Assembly (NCBI RefSeq): GCF_007754425.1
Contig: NZ_CP037452.1
Location: 7,419,164 to 7,483,163, forward strand
Direction of reading: 5' to 3'
DNA: 64,000 bases
Source: Gimesia fumaroli
GTDB taxonomy: Bacteria; Planctomycetota; Planctomycetia; Planctomycetales; Planctomycetaceae
Part shown: positions 9,256-17,904 of the stretch, one piece after another
Numbering within the stretch: the stretch's first letter is position 1
Layout of the letters: each line of letters opens with the position of its first letter
Program-made: the position numbers and the translations under genes
Notes under the pieces: generated by a model
What the model was told of the DNA's origin: nothing
The model's input: only the letters and a program-made list of their open reading frames with translations
The model's database searches: none

Positions 9256-9612
9256 ATGAAACGCCCGCAAGAATATCTACTGCGAAATAACACTCCGATT
9301 GCCTACCTTTTGACTTGGGCCGGCATTCTGTTTTTTCTATGTCTGATGCCGATCATCGATCAATATCTCGTTGACTATACCCACCATGGTAGTCCATTAC
9401 GTCAGATTCTCCCCGGTGGACTTGGCCTGATATCCGGGAGTTTGGTCGTCGCAGGAACTCTTATCTTATTCATTTCTTCGCTGCACATTCGGCTCAGTAA
9501 GTATCGGCTGCTGAGTGTCCTGCTATCGCTTGTCATATTTGTGTTGCAGTTGGCCGGACAATTGCTGGTCTATTTTTTGATCCTTTACTTTTTTGTCGGC
9601 ATCGAGCTGTAA
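9256..9612 (+). CDS. Small three-helix membrane protein, unknown function
   Basis: A 118-residue protein that I do not recognise. It starts MKRPQEYLLRNNTP and has three strongly hydrophobic segments: residues ~16-35 (YLLTWAGILFFLCLMPII), ~56-75 (GLISGSLVVAGTLILFI) and ~83-115 (LLSVLLSLVIFVLQLAG). The short loops and the positively charged N-terminus suggest an inner-membrane protein. It converges with the ECF sigma gene (stops 64 bases apart), with a small hairpin CCAGC-CTG-GCTGG at 9653-9665 between them. It may be an independent gene rather than part of the sigma/kinase cluster. Confidence 0.65.
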   Translation: MKRPQEYLLRNNTPIAYLLTWAGILFFLCLMPIIDQYLVDYTHHGSPLRQILPGGLGLISGSLVVAGTLILFISSLHIRLSKYRLLSVLLSLVIFVLQLAGQLLVYFLILYFFVGIEL

Positions 9613-9676
9613 GCGGAGGTGGAACACTGAGAGAAATGAAGGCATCGCGAGTCCAGCCTGGCTGGGAAGATACGGA

Positions 9677-10321
9677 TCAGGTCAAACCGAGGCCGACCAG
9701 ATCTGGGTCGTGTATCTGAGCGGTTTTAATTGCATCTTTCAATTTTCCCACCACAAAGTGCTTATGGTTGGCGACCGCCTGTTCGGAAATCTGCATTTGC
9801 ATGGCGACCTCTTTATTGGCTTTGCCTGAAACGAACAACTGCTCAATACACTCTAGTCGTTCGAACTCCCCGTTTTGAATCCAGGACAGAATCAGAGCCT
9901 GCAGGCTTTCACAAATGACCTGTTCCTCTTTGGATCTCCGCTCTTTACTGCGTGCCAGGCTGGACGCAACCCGCGAGCGACCCGCCGGTTCGCGGTGATT
10001 TTCGCGTTCGCCGTTTTCATCGGGAAACAGGGGAATGGTCGGTCGCCTGCCCTGCTTACGGAGCAAATCTGTCAGCTTATGGGAAGCAATCGCAAATAGA
10101 AACGACTCTAGAGGCGTTGCGGGATCATAGTTAGGCAGACTGATCAGAAACCCCAGAAACGTTTCCTGAACCACATCTTCACTGCTCGCCGCATTCCGTA
10201 GACGGCTGTTAACAAACGCCAGCAGGCGTCCTTCAAATCGTGCAATCAATTCCGCCCAGGCATCCGAGTCGCCGGCTTTGATTTGAGATACCAGAAGTTG
10301 ATCGGCTTCGTCTATTGGCAT
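9677..10321 (-). CDS. RNA polymerase sigma factor, ECF type
   Basis: 214 residues with sigma-70 region 2 at ~10-95 (ARFEGRLLAFVNSRLRNA, EDVVQETFLGFL, LESFLFAIASHKLTDLLRK) and a region 4 helix-turn-helix at ~165-205 (NKEVAMQMQISEQAVANHK). A basic linker between them carries RSKERRSKEEQ. ECF sigma factors direct RNA polymerase to stress or envelope regulons. It is the last gene of a minus-strand group that begins with a Ser/Thr kinase at 13276; planctomycete ECF factors are often encoded beside such kinases, so phosphorylation-dependent activation instead of a classical anti-sigma factor is plausible (inference). No anti-sigma factor is recognisable next to it. Confidence 0.9.
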   Translation of the reverse strand: MPIDEADQLLVSQIKAGDSDAWAELIARFEGRLLAFVNSRLRNAASSEDVVQETFLGFLISLPNYDPATPLESFLFAIASHKLTDLLRKQGRRPTIPLFPDENGERENHREPAGRSRVASSLARSKERRSKEEQVICESLQALILSWIQNGEFERLECIEQLFVSGKANKEVAMQMQISEQAVANHKHFVVGKLKDAIKTAQIHDPDLVGLGLT

Positions 10322-10355
10322 GAGTGAATCACAAACTGAACTGAAGGGAAAAAGA

Positions 10356-11276
10356 CTAATGTGATTTCATTGTAGCCGGAGAGTGGGAGGCTCTCAAATA
10401 CACGGCGATGCTGGCACACAATAGCGTGATCAGCCCCAAGCCGCCTCCTAGCCAGGCGGTCCGTTCATTGCCAACCTTTCGCTTCCATTTTGCAAACAGT
10501 GTTTCTCGCACACGAGGAGAATCTTCGATTTCCAGATAGCCTCGGTACATGTTCTGCTTGAGTGGTTCACCATTTTTCAGAACGTCTCCAAAATTATGTT
10601 CGACCAGCTGATAGTAACTTCGCCGCAATGCCACCTGACGAACTTCATCCGGGCTGACCTCCAAATTTGCCAGAGGGTAATGTGGATAGCGTAACTGTAG
10701 ATTCGCTTTCAATTTCAAGCCTGCCTTAGCCAAAGCATCGTACTGTGCTTCACCAACCGTCACAAACAAGCCAGATTCAACAACCAACCGGCTTGATTCC
10801 AACAGGTTCTTCTTGTTTTGATGCGTATGATCCAATCCGGAAACTACCCAGTCTGGTAACGGTTTCAGCGGTTCCTTTGTTTTCGCCGTCGCAGGAACAG
10901 GGATCTCCGCTTGAGGAGGATCGTGTGGTTTTCGGGCAACGACAGGCGCATCTGATGAAGAGTTCTGTACTAATTCAGGACTGATCACTTTTGTTGCCAT
11001 TGGTGCATTTCCGTGAAATGACTCACTGCTCATTGCTTCAGCAGATACAAGCTCTGAAGATCTCGAGAGAAAGACATACGGCAGTAAAATTGCCAGTAAA
11101 ACTAAAAGTACTCCCCCTGCAATCACTGCAGCCATCAGCGCCAGAAAACTCCCGAACGAGAAACCTCGAGCAACTTTGGCAACGATCACCAGGAAGGTTG
11201 GAACCAGAATCAGTACCATTAACAGAATAAAAATCCCGATATAATCCGGGGTAACCTCAAGTGGTGCGGTGTTCAT
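10356..11276 (-). CDS. Membrane protein of the kinase/sigma cluster, unknown function
   Basis: 306 residues. Two hydrophobic segments near the N-terminus (~12-33 GIFILLMVLILVPTFLVIV and ~42-68 FLALMAAVIAGGVLLVLLAI) and one at the C-terminus (~278-296 LGGGLGLITLLCASIAVYL) enclose a soluble region of about 200 residues, so the central part is probably on the outer face of the membrane. The ATG overlaps the stop of the kinase gene by one base (TAATG), implying translational coupling. The central region contains a repeated-looking phrase about YPHYPLANLEVSPDEVRQVALRR but no family I know. It may be a sensor or partner of the kinase at 11276-13276. Confidence 0.8.
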   Translation of the reverse strand: MNTAPLEVTPDYIGIFILLMVLILVPTFLVIVAKVARGFSFGSFLALMAAVIAGGVLLVLLAILLPYVFLSRSSELVSAEAMSSESFHGNAPMATKVISPELVQNSSSDAPVVARKPHDPPQAEIPVPATAKTKEPLKPLPDWVVSGLDHTHQNKKNLLESSRLVVESGLFVTVGEAQYDALAKAGLKLKANLQLRYPHYPLANLEVSPDEVRQVALRRSYYQLVEHNFGDVLKNGEPLKQNMYRGYLEIEDSPRVRETLFAKWKRKVGNERTAWLGGGLGLITLLCASIAVYLRASHSPATMKSH

Positions 11277-13276
11277 TATTTCGTCCCCTTGATCTCAACA
11301 ACTCGTTGCTCTTCCGGAATCCAGGAAGCCGCCAATTGAACCACACACGAAATGATGGTTGCCCAGCTCAAAGCAACAACGACGGGAAATGCCCAGATTG
11401 CGGTAATCACATAGGCCACGAATACGGTTATCAAAACTGAAGTCACTTTAAACTTTCGCGGCCGAAATGAATCGGCGTGCCACCACCAGCGACGAAAACA
11501 GAATAGCATTCCAAAGAAAACCATGTAGCCAATCAAACTCGGTTGCCCATCTCCTAAAATTAATGAATACGGACCGATCACATTGAACCAGGGCCTTAAT
11601 CCCAAATGCATTTCGCGTGACGCAGGCATCGAGGCCATTAAGACATCTGCTTGAATCAGATAGATCAGCGATCCAACAAAAACCCCTGTCACCATCCAGA
11701 TAATACGACGCGTGCTATTATCGAACGATTTCCCTTCTGTTAATTTTGCTACAACCAATACACTCCAGGCCGCGACGATTGATCCAAACGTAAGTAGAGC
11801 CAGGGGAGCGAAATCATTGCCACTCCAGAATCCTCTGGAAATCGATCCATCTGTAAAACACAGAATCCCTGCCATAATCACCAGTGTGCAGATGACGGCT
11901 TTGACCATCGAGATTGATAAATCATATAACCTGCATTGAGGTGAAATCGATCGCGGCGTACGGGGCGTCAAGGCGCGCCGATAACTGCGTTTATTTCGAT
12001 GCTGTTCCCGTACCCGACGCTGCTCTGCTTCTGCTTTCTGCCGTTCCTGTTCTCGGAAAATCCGTGTCTCTTCCAATACTTGCGCACGATATTCTCTGTC
12101 AGTCGTGTCTGCGGGATGATGTTTTTCTTTGTCCCAAAGATCACTGATAGGAGGCGGCCCCTTCACAATCGCTGCAATTCCTTTGGTAAAAAACAGTCGC
12201 CCGAACGCACCCGTCATGACAACGGCTCCACAGAAAAGCATCATGAGAGGGAGACCAAGAATAAAATGTGGAAAACCAGCCCCCAGACTGGCCATCGTAG
12301 CTCCCATCAGCCCGATGAGAAGAAACATCAGGATGATTGCAGGTCCTAATAGCTTCGTATACTCCCAGGAACTCTGATTGTTCGAGACGCGCGAGGTCTG
12401 CTTCATCCCATCCCCATGCTTTGGCGTAGCGACAGCCGCAAAGGTCTGAAATGAATCTTCAGGAATTTCCGTTACCGTCTCGCGCTGAAACAGAGCGCGT
12501 TCAAATTCCTGCTTAAAGACTTTGATGTCGGCAATTCGTTTGTGTGGGTCTTTTTCCAATGCGCGTCCCATGACGGCCCGCAGATGAACGGGCAAACGGC
12601 TCAGGTCCGGCTTTTCGGAAAGATGTTTCATGAGAATCTCCGCCGTCGATTCCCCGTCGAAGGGGACTACGCCGGTAATCATCTCGTAGACCATCACGCC
12701 GACCGCATAGATATCGACTTCTTTTCCGTAACGTCCCCGCGCCACTTCGGGTGCCATGTAATACACGGTGCCCACGCTCTGTGTATTCGCACTCCGTCGA
12801 CTGTGAGAGATGAATTTAGACAAGCCCACATCACCAATTTTGATGGTCTCGCCATCGCGGAATACATTCGAAGGTTTCAAATCCCGGTGTACCAGACCGC
12901 GACTGTGCAGATAAGACAAGCCTTCGGAAATCCCCGACAGCCAATACCGCACCTGTTCCATCGGCATCCCGTTGGGGCACTGATGCAAAGCTTTATCCAG
13001 CCCTTGACCGGACACATATTCCATCACCACCCAGTGGTCGCCGTCGCGGTCCGTTTTGACATCAAAGATCGTGACCAGATTCGGATGTTTTAGATTCAGA
13101 CATTGCGTCACGCCGCGCAATTCAACATCCATGTTCTGCTGCAGCAGTTTGAGCGCCACTTCTTTGCCCGAATCACTCAGTGCATAATACACCTCTCCAA
13201 ATCCACCCCGATCGATGGCGCGCTTGATCGTAAATCCTGCTAAAGGCTTCGATTCTGGTGCAAAGGTGAATTTCAT
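11276..13276 (-). CDS. Transmembrane serine/threonine protein kinase
   Basis: 666 residues. The Hanks-type kinase domain occupies ~12-262: glycine loop GGFGEVYYA, catalytic lysine in VALKLLQ, HRDLKPSNVF, IGDVGLSKF (DVG instead of DFG, aspartate kept) and YYMAPEVARGRYGKEVDIYA. Then follow two membrane helices (~305-365), a charged segment rich in Glu/Arg/Gln that may be a coiled coil (~390-430), and about five more helices to the C-terminus. It would phosphorylate cytosolic or cluster-encoded partners in response to an envelope cue. It is coupled to the downstream membrane protein and lies upstream of an ECF sigma gene, with an FHA protein encoded further upstream. A GGATGGAAT Shine-Dalgarno supports the start. 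Confidence 0.93.
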   Translation of the reverse strand: MKFTFAPESKPLAGFTIKRAIDRGGFGEVYYALSDSGKEVALKLLQQNMDVELRGVTQCLNLKHPNLVTIFDVKTDRDGDHWVVMEYVSGQGLDKALHQCPNGMPMEQVRYWLSGISEGLSYLHSRGLVHRDLKPSNVFRDGETIKIGDVGLSKFISHSRRSANTQSVGTVYYMAPEVARGRYGKEVDIYAVGVMVYEMITGVVPFDGESTAEILMKHLSEKPDLSRLPVHLRAVMGRALEKDPHKRIADIKVFKQEFERALFQRETVTEIPEDSFQTFAAVATPKHGDGMKQTSRVSNNQSSWEYTKLLGPAIILMFLLIGLMGATMASLGAGFPHFILGLPLMMLFCGAVVMTGAFGRLFFTKGIAAIVKGPPPISDLWDKEKHHPADTTDREYRAQVLEETRIFREQERQKAEAEQRRVREQHRNKRSYRRALTPRTPRSISPQCRLYDLSISMVKAVICTLVIMAGILCFTDGSISRGFWSGNDFAPLALLTFGSIVAAWSVLVVAKLTEGKSFDNSTRRIIWMVTGVFVGSLIYLIQADVLMASMPASREMHLGLRPWFNVIGPYSLILGDGQPSLIGYMVFFGMLFCFRRWWWHADSFRPRKFKVTSVLITVFVAYVITAIWAFPVVVALSWATIISCVVQLAASWIPEEQRVVEIKGTK

Positions 13277-13429
13277 GGTTCATTCCATCCGTTAAACAAC
13301 GTATTTGTTGTACGGCAAACTATTTACGACTGTGAATTAATGTGTGTACTTCCACACACTCGCATGAGAATTACTGACTGTTTTAATAACGTTCAAAAAG
13401 GCATGGTGGATCATTTTATTTCTCTGAAT

Positions 13430-13654
13430 CTATTGCCCTGTCTGTTTAATACGCTCGGGACGACGGACCAGATAATAGATCAAAGCACCAATCCCATTTA
13501 GAAAGATTATCACTAACGCCCAGATGATTTTATCGTTGCCAACAGACGGTTCATTTTTCAGACAATCAATCAACATCCAGATCCAGAGCACAAACGCTAA
13601 TACCGAAAGAAAAAATCCGATGACTGTAAGCACCAGGCCGACTAATAAGCCCAT
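13430..13654 (-). CDS. Small PLDc_N-like membrane protein, copy 1
   Basis: 74 residues with two hydrophobic helices (~3-28 and ~44-62) joined by [18 protein letters not shown], and a C-terminal [13 protein letters not shown]. This layout matches the phospholipase D nuclease N-terminal (PLDc_N) domain, a small two-helix membrane module that occurs alone in many bacteria. Function is unknown; a membrane-stress or envelope role is often supposed. The last 50 residues are identical to those of the neighbour at 13694-13918, pointing to a recent tandem duplication. Confidence 0.8.
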   Translation of the reverse strand: MGLLVGLVLTVIGFFLSVLAFVLWIWMLIDCLKNEPSVGNDKIIWALVIIFLNGIGALIYYLVRRPERIKQTGQ

Positions 13655-13850
13655 AATTCAAATTCCAATAATAAAATCCATGAGTCTCCAAATTTACTGA
13701 CCCGTCTGCTTGATTCGTTCAGGCCGCCGGACCAGGTAATAGATCAAAGCACCAATCCCATTTAGAAAGATTATGACTAACGCCCAGATGATCTTATCGT
13801 TGCCAACAGACGGTTCATTTTTCAGACAATCAATCAGCATCCAGATCCAG
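13473..13850. repeat. 114-base direct repeat in the PLDc_N-like genes
   Basis: Bases 13473-13586 and 13737-13850 (offset 264) are identical except for three substitutions. They cover the coding sequence for the C-terminal two thirds of the two adjacent genes. The third paralogue at 14018 is related at protein level only. Recent duplication or gene conversion is the likely cause. Confidence 0.85.
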
Positions 13851-13918
13851 AAAATAGTCGCCAAAATACCAATAACAAAAGACAGTAATCCAAATATCAA
13901 ACCAAGGATTGAGAACAT
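13694..13918 (-). CDS. Small PLDc_N-like membrane protein, copy 2
   Basis: 74 residues from the ATG at 13916-13918, which has GGAA placed like the start of copy 1; an in-frame ATG at 13933 would add five residues. Two membrane helices flank the same [18 protein letters not shown] loop, and the C-terminus ends [13 protein letters not shown]. It differs from copy 1 mainly in the first helix (MFSILGLIFGLLSFVIGI), so the copies may have diverged in partner or membrane interaction while the loop and tail are held constant. Confidence 0.8.
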   Translation of the reverse strand: MFSILGLIFGLLSFVIGILATIFWIWMLIDCLKNEPSVGNDKIIWALVIIFLNGIGALIYYLVRRPERIKQTGQ

Positions 13919-14017
13919 AATTCCAATTTCCATAAGATTATTTTTTATATCAGCGCGAGTAAAACCTTGAATCGATTATCCAAGAACCTCCTGGAAGAAA
14001 TACAATGGACTCTTTAG

Positions 14018-14242
14018 CTATTGTCCCAGTTGTTCTATTCGCTGGGGCCGACGTATGAAGTAATAGAGCAAAGATCCGATAATCCCGAGAAACACCATCA
14101 AGAGTACCCAGATCACTTTATCATTTCCTTCCGATGGTTCATTTTTTAGGCAATCGACTAGCATCCAGATCCACATCACCAACTGTAAGATAATGAAAGC
14201 AGCAACTCCCATTATAATCAGTCCAACTATTATTGAATCCAT
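14018..14242 (-). CDS. Small PLDc_N-like membrane protein, copy 3
   Basis: About 74 residues from the ATG at 14240-14242 (MDSIIVGLIIMGVAAF); a GTG at 14251 is an alternative. Same architecture as the two following genes: helix, [20 protein letters not shown] loop, helix, then YFIRRPQRIEQLGQ. It is the most divergent of the three and probably the older paralogue. The trio lies between the Ser/Thr kinase and the FHA-domain gene, all on the minus strand, so it may belong to the same envelope-signalling neighbourhood. Confidence 0.78.
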   Translation of the reverse strand: MDSIIVGLIIMGVAAFIILQLVMWIWMLVDCLKNEPSEGNDKVIWVLLMVFLGIIGSLLYYFIRRPQRIEQLGQ

Positions 14243-14298
14243 GAACTTCACTTTCTTAACAACACAAACTGATTAGCGCAAGTAAAACCCCAGTTCGT

Positions 14299-14970
14299 TT
14301 AACTAACGACCTCCCAGCGAAAACGCAATTCAGGTCCACTTACCAGAGAACCCGGGGTTAACACGGCTCCCTCAGAAGCAGGCTCTGCATTGTTAAATAT
14401 TTCCAGCTTTGAGCGACACAAAATCTGGTCACCTTGTCGATACAAAATGACGGTTCCCGACCAATTGTGACAGACAACATGATTCTCACAGGAGGGCCCC
14501 ATCAAACATGTATCCGCCATCAAGATGATGCCATCCAGTCGCTGCTGAGGCTGATGATAGCTAGTCAGATCCAGACAAGCAGTCGCACTCAGCACAGTTG
14601 GCTGACGAAATGTGAGCACAGCATCTGTATTCAGTCTAAGCTCTGCCTGATCGGTCAGCAAGACGCGGTCATTCACAGCACGCTGATTACAAAAAACAGG
14701 GGCCTTCGCTTCCAGATAATAGCTCTCGCCAGAACGCACGATTGAAGCATGATGCCGGGACAAGTTCGCCAGCAAAGACAAATCGGCCCAAGCCGATCCC
14801 AAGCCACCAATGGTTCCCGGATCCCCCGGGCCACCAATGCGCATTGTTTCCTGTAAATACACCAGATAGGTTCCGACTCCGTCAATCCACAACAGATAGC
14901 TCGAACCAGCGGCGGTTTTGGTCGCGGGAGCTTGCTGCGAATCTTTTGATGACGAAGTGAAGAAGCCCAA
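14299..14970 (-). CDS. FHA-domain-like protein
   Basis: 223 residues from a TTG start with an AGGAG Shine-Dalgarno seven bases upstream. Residues ~40-115 have the forkhead-associated pattern: a short strand with RIGGPGDPG, then LSRHHASIVRSGESYYLEA (Ser-Arg-x-His core), and N(Q/D)xxV positions at about 95-100. FHA domains bind phosphothreonine, so this protein could read phosphorylation by the kinase encoded at 11276-13276. The C-terminal half (~130-223) is beta-rich with cysteines (CLMGPSCENHVVCHNW) and may be a second, diverged FHA-like fold; no other domain is recognised. Planctomycetes commonly encode FHA proteins near such kinases. Confidence 0.75.
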   Translation of the reverse strand: MGFFTSSSKDSQQAPATKTAAGSSYLLWIDGVGTYLVYLQETMRIGGPGDPGTIGGLGSAWADLSLLANLSRHHASIVRSGESYYLEAKAPVFCNQRAVNDRVLLTDQAELRLNTDAVLTFRQPTVLSATACLDLTSYHQPQQRLDGIILMADTCLMGPSCENHVVCHNWSGTVILYRQGDQILCRSKLEIFNNAEPASEGAVLTPGSLVSGPELRFRWEVVS

Positions 14971-15195
14971 GGTTGTTCTCCTGAAAACAGATCTGATTTT
15001 AGACGAAGTGACAGATAGTATGACTCTTTATCTTAACGTATGATTCCCCAAATTGGTCTATTGGAATCGATTTTTTCGCTAATCATCAGGCTGATTCCTG
15101 ACTTATGTAAAATTGGCACGGGGCAGGCAGCCTCGTCCAGGGACGAAAACTACCTGCCACCACTCGCGCCAATGCTTTATCTCTCAGTCAGAAAA

Positions 15196-16002
15196 TTACT
15201 GAACAGCAACTTTATCGCCAGATTTCAGTTTGAAGTACTCATCCATTTGTTTCACCACATCCCGCTTTTCTTCTACTTTCGTATCGACGGGAATCAGGCC
15301 GGTGAATTTTCCTTCGGCATCCAGCAGCTTTTCTTTCACATCCAGCTGCTTGTTCAAATCTTTGATCAGCCCCTTGGCTCGTGTGAGCTGCGAGTTGTCA
15401 ATTTCCAGGTTACTGACCGTCTCGGCTGCCTGGACCGATTTCAAACGTGCTTCCAGTTGTTCGATCTGCACTTCCATATCCATCTTGGCAGACAGCATGT
15501 TTTCGAGCTTCTCACGGTTGGCGTCCAACGCTTTTTCGCGTGCTCTTAAAATCTGCTGATTTCGTTTTAATGTGTCCGTAGCGACCTTGAAACGATCAAA
15601 TCGCTGTGCCAGATCGTTGCGAATTTCATCTTTGGAATAGGTTCGACTCGCATACACAAACTCGGTGTCACTCGACTCCAGATCAGAACGTAGCGTAAAC
15701 ATCGCCTCTTTCTGCTGTTTCATTGCCAGCTCTGAATCGTGAATTTCGTTCTGCAGCGATTCAACGTCAACCTGTTGCTCGGCAATCACATGCATGCAGC
15801 GCCGGATATCCGGAACCAGATCCTCTACCATCTTGCGAGCACGTTCCACTTCAAAATCAACGGGAACTTCGGCTTTGACCGCATCCCTGACGGAATTGCC
15901 CGCCGTTTTCACATAGCTCACCACATCACGGCCAAAGACGAAGGTACCCAGCGTGGCCAGCACTGCAGCACCTATCACAAATTTCTTACAGAAAAATACC
16001 AT
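15196..16002 (-). CDS. Membrane-anchored coiled-coil protein, unknown function
   Basis: 268 residues with an N-terminal hydrophobic segment (~7-24, FVIGAAVLATLGTFVFG) that could be an anchor or uncleaved signal, then long heptad-rich helices from ~50 to ~245 rich in Glu, Lys, Gln and Leu (for example QQKEAMFTLRSDLESSD and KLENMLSAKMDMEVQIEQLE). The C-terminus ends FKLKSGDKVAVQ. I do not recognise a named family; comparable coiled-coil proteins occur across planctomycetes without assigned function. Start choice is supported by GGGAG. It may act as a periplasmic spacer or scaffold. It forms a likely single-gene unit between the FHA gene and the dipeptidase. Confidence 0.75.
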   Translation of the reverse strand: MVFFCKKFVIGAAVLATLGTFVFGRDVVSYVKTAGNSVRDAVKAEVPVDFEVERARKMVEDLVPDIRRCMHVIAEQQVDVESLQNEIHDSELAMKQQKEAMFTLRSDLESSDTEFVYASRTYSKDEIRNDLAQRFDRFKVATDTLKRNQQILRAREKALDANREKLENMLSAKMDMEVQIEQLEARLKSVQAAETVSNLEIDNSQLTRAKGLIKDLNKQLDVKEKLLDAEGKFTGLIPVDTKVEEKRDVVKQMDEYFKLKSGDKVAVQ

Positions 16003-16136
16003 TGTCCAGACTCCCTCTCACAACAACAAACTTCGATTCGGAACCGTAGGCCAAACCGATCGGCCACGTCACTCTCAGTTATTCGCCGGCCGCACTCCAA
16101 TCTTGAAACATTTTCAAAAAGATTTCCCACAAAAAC

Positions 16137-16179
16137 AAAAAAACGCCGTATCCTATTGAAATTCAATAAGATACAGCGT
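16137..16179 (-). terminator. Rho-independent terminator of the dipeptidase gene
   Basis: Read on the minus strand, an 18-base stem (with two G-U pairs) spans 16143-16179 around a very small loop and is followed by a run of seven T residues (16143-16137). It begins 24 bases after the stop of the dipeptidase gene. Confidence 0.9.
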
Positions 16180-16203
16180 ATGTGTTCTGAAAAACAACTC
16201 GTA

Positions 16204-17292
16204 TCAAGCAGACGTTTGCGGTAACGCTTTCAGAAAGAAGTCGATGAAGTTCTGAGACATTATGCCCTTAATATCTTCCGTGCTGTAACCCCGCTTCTCC
16301 AGAATCCCGGCGTACATCTCCAAGTCAGCAATGGTATCCAGATCATGTGGCGTCTGCTCTTTGCCGAAACCACCATCCAGGTCCGTCCCCATACCACAAT
16401 GCTTCGCATTTCCTGCCAGCTGACAAATATGATCGGTATGGTTGGCAATGTCTTCCATTGATGTTGTCGCCGGATCAGAAACACCAATCGTCCAACCTGG
16501 TTTGATCATCCAGTTATCGAAAGCACAACCGATCACCGCCCCCCGTTCAATCAACGCCTTGATTTGCTCATCCGTCAATTGTCGGTCTGCGTCTACCAAC
16601 GAACGGCAGTTATGATGGCTGGCAAGCACAGGTCCCTGATAAATCTCAAGTGCTTCCCAGAACGATTGATCTGCCAGATGAGTCACATCCAACAGCATCC
16701 CTACCCGATCCATCTCTTTCAGTAAAGCAGGACCTTCCTCTTTGAGTCCTCCGGTACTGCCTGTTCCAAAACAGTAGGGTCCTGGCCCATAGTGTGCGGG
16801 TCCTAAAATCCGTAAACCCGCATCAAACCAGTCACCAATTTGTTCTGGAGACAGAATCGGCGGTGCGCCCTCCATACTCAGGATAAAACCAATCGGAATA
16901 GAACTCCCGTCTGCTCGTGCAGCGTCTTCGTTGGCCTCCCACTCCGCCACATGACTCTGTAAAGTGGCGCTGTCTGGAATCTCTCTCAACACTCCTTTGG
17001 CAACCATTGCCCGGTAATAAGCCAACTGCCCCATCGCCACGCCATAGGCGGCTTCGCGAGACTGATAATGCGTCAGCGCGGCATCTTTGCGATGCAATCG
17101 TGGCAACAACGTAGAAATCGTCATCCCCACGCCCCCTTTGCGTAAAGCATGCCAGGAAACGGTCGCTTCGCCAGGGATAATATTTTCGAACTGCCTTTCG
17201 AATTTCCTGATTTCGGTAACAGGTAGTTCCAGATCACGGTTCCATTCACAGGCGTTCCAGGCCATATCAAGGTGGGCATCAAAAATCAGCAT
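16204..17292 (-). CDS. Membrane dipeptidase, peptidase family M19
   Basis: About 362 residues from the ATG at 17290-17292, giving MLIFDAHLDMAWN, the usual family start with the His-x-Asp zinc pair; an upstream in-frame ATG at 17340 lacks a ribosome site. Other metal or substrate motifs are LSMEGAPP (bridging Glu), LDVTHLADQSFWEAL, ASHHNCRSLVDADRQLTDEQ and GTDLDGGFG. The family hydrolyses dipeptides, often with a D- or dehydro-residue at the C-terminal side, using a binuclear zinc centre. No export signal is seen, so a cytosolic location is likely. A strong terminator follows. Confidence 0.9.
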   Translation of the reverse strand: MLIFDAHLDMAWNACEWNRDLELPVTEIRKFERQFENIIPGEATVSWHALRKGGVGMTISTLLPRLHRKDAALTHYQSREAAYGVAMGQLAYYRAMVAKGVLREIPDSATLQSHVAEWEANEDAARADGSSIPIGFILSMEGAPPILSPEQIGDWFDAGLRILGPAHYGPGPYCFGTGSTGGLKEEGPALLKEMDRVGMLLDVTHLADQSFWEALEIYQGPVLASHHNCRSLVDADRQLTDEQIKALIERGAVIGCAFDNWMIKPGWTIGVSDPATTSMEDIANHTDHICQLAGNAKHCGMGTDLDGGFGKEQTPHDLDTIADLEMYAGILEKRGYSTEDIKGIMSQNFIDFFLKALPQTSA

Positions 17293-17371
17293 GAGTTCTA
17301 CAATCCTGAAAGAAAGGTGGGAATGATCGTTTCCAATCATTGATTTAAATATCAGCCACGCGCCGGTGGCA

Positions 17372-17857
17372 TCATGTTGAGGAAGGAGTTTCGGGAGCGG
17401 TCACGACATCGGAAGCAGAACCACCACAGCAACAGACTCCTGCAGCCAGAGAAAACCAGCCCACAATGAGCAACGTGCCCCCAATCGGCGCAATCGCTCC
17501 CCAAAAAGTCTGACCGCTCAAAGTCAAAACGTAAAGACTGCCGGAGAAAAAAATGATCCCCAGCAGAAAACACCAGCCCGCAATATTCAACAATTTTTTC
17601 TTCTGTGAAGTCAGGCCGGCAAAACCGACCATCAGTAATGCCAGCGAATGATACATCTGATATTGTGCGCCGGTTTTGAAATCATTTAGATATTTCTGCG
17701 ACGCCGGTACTTTCACGCCAGCGACCGTTTTGACCTGCCCTGCATATTTCTCCGTGAAATATCCGTCGATTCCATGCGCGCCGAATGCCCCTAAAATCAC
17801 AGCCAGGCCCCCCAAAGAGGCACCAATCGTAGACCAGTTAAGAGAACAACAAGACAT
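17372..17857 (-). CDS. DUF423 family membrane protein
   Basis: 161 residues. Starts MSCCSLNWSTIGASLGGLAVILGAFGAHG, which matches the conserved N-terminus of DUF423 (YgdD-like) proteins, followed by helices at ~65-82 (MYHSLALLMVGFAGLT), ~90-112 and ~118-142. A ~20-residue insert after the first helix (FTEKYAGQVKTVAGVKVP) is longer than in the enterobacterial members. The C-terminal tail has a CCCGG cluster. Function of the family is not established. GGAGAAA precedes the ATG. It is followed by the dipeptidase gene on the same strand, 79 bases away. Confidence 0.88.
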   Translation of the reverse strand: MSCCSLNWSTIGASLGGLAVILGAFGAHGIDGYFTEKYAGQVKTVAGVKVPASQKYLNDFKTGAQYQMYHSLALLMVGFAGLTSQKKKLLNIAGWCFLLGIIFFSGSLYVLTLSGQTFWGAIAPIGGTLLIVGWFSLAAGVCCCGGSASDVVTAPETPSST

Positions 17858-17904
17858 CAGATTTCTCCAGATTCAGAAAGAGTCAGAGTCAAGACTCATC
17901 AATA

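Noticed and set aside
9653-9665. Terminator between the small membrane protein and sigma factor genes
   Set aside because: CCAGC-CTG-GCTGG forms a short stem but has no U-tract on either side.
12542-13093. Plus-strand frame of 183 codons opposite the kinase gene
   Set aside because: Antisense shadow of the kinase domain; the His-rich, irregular product matches nothing.
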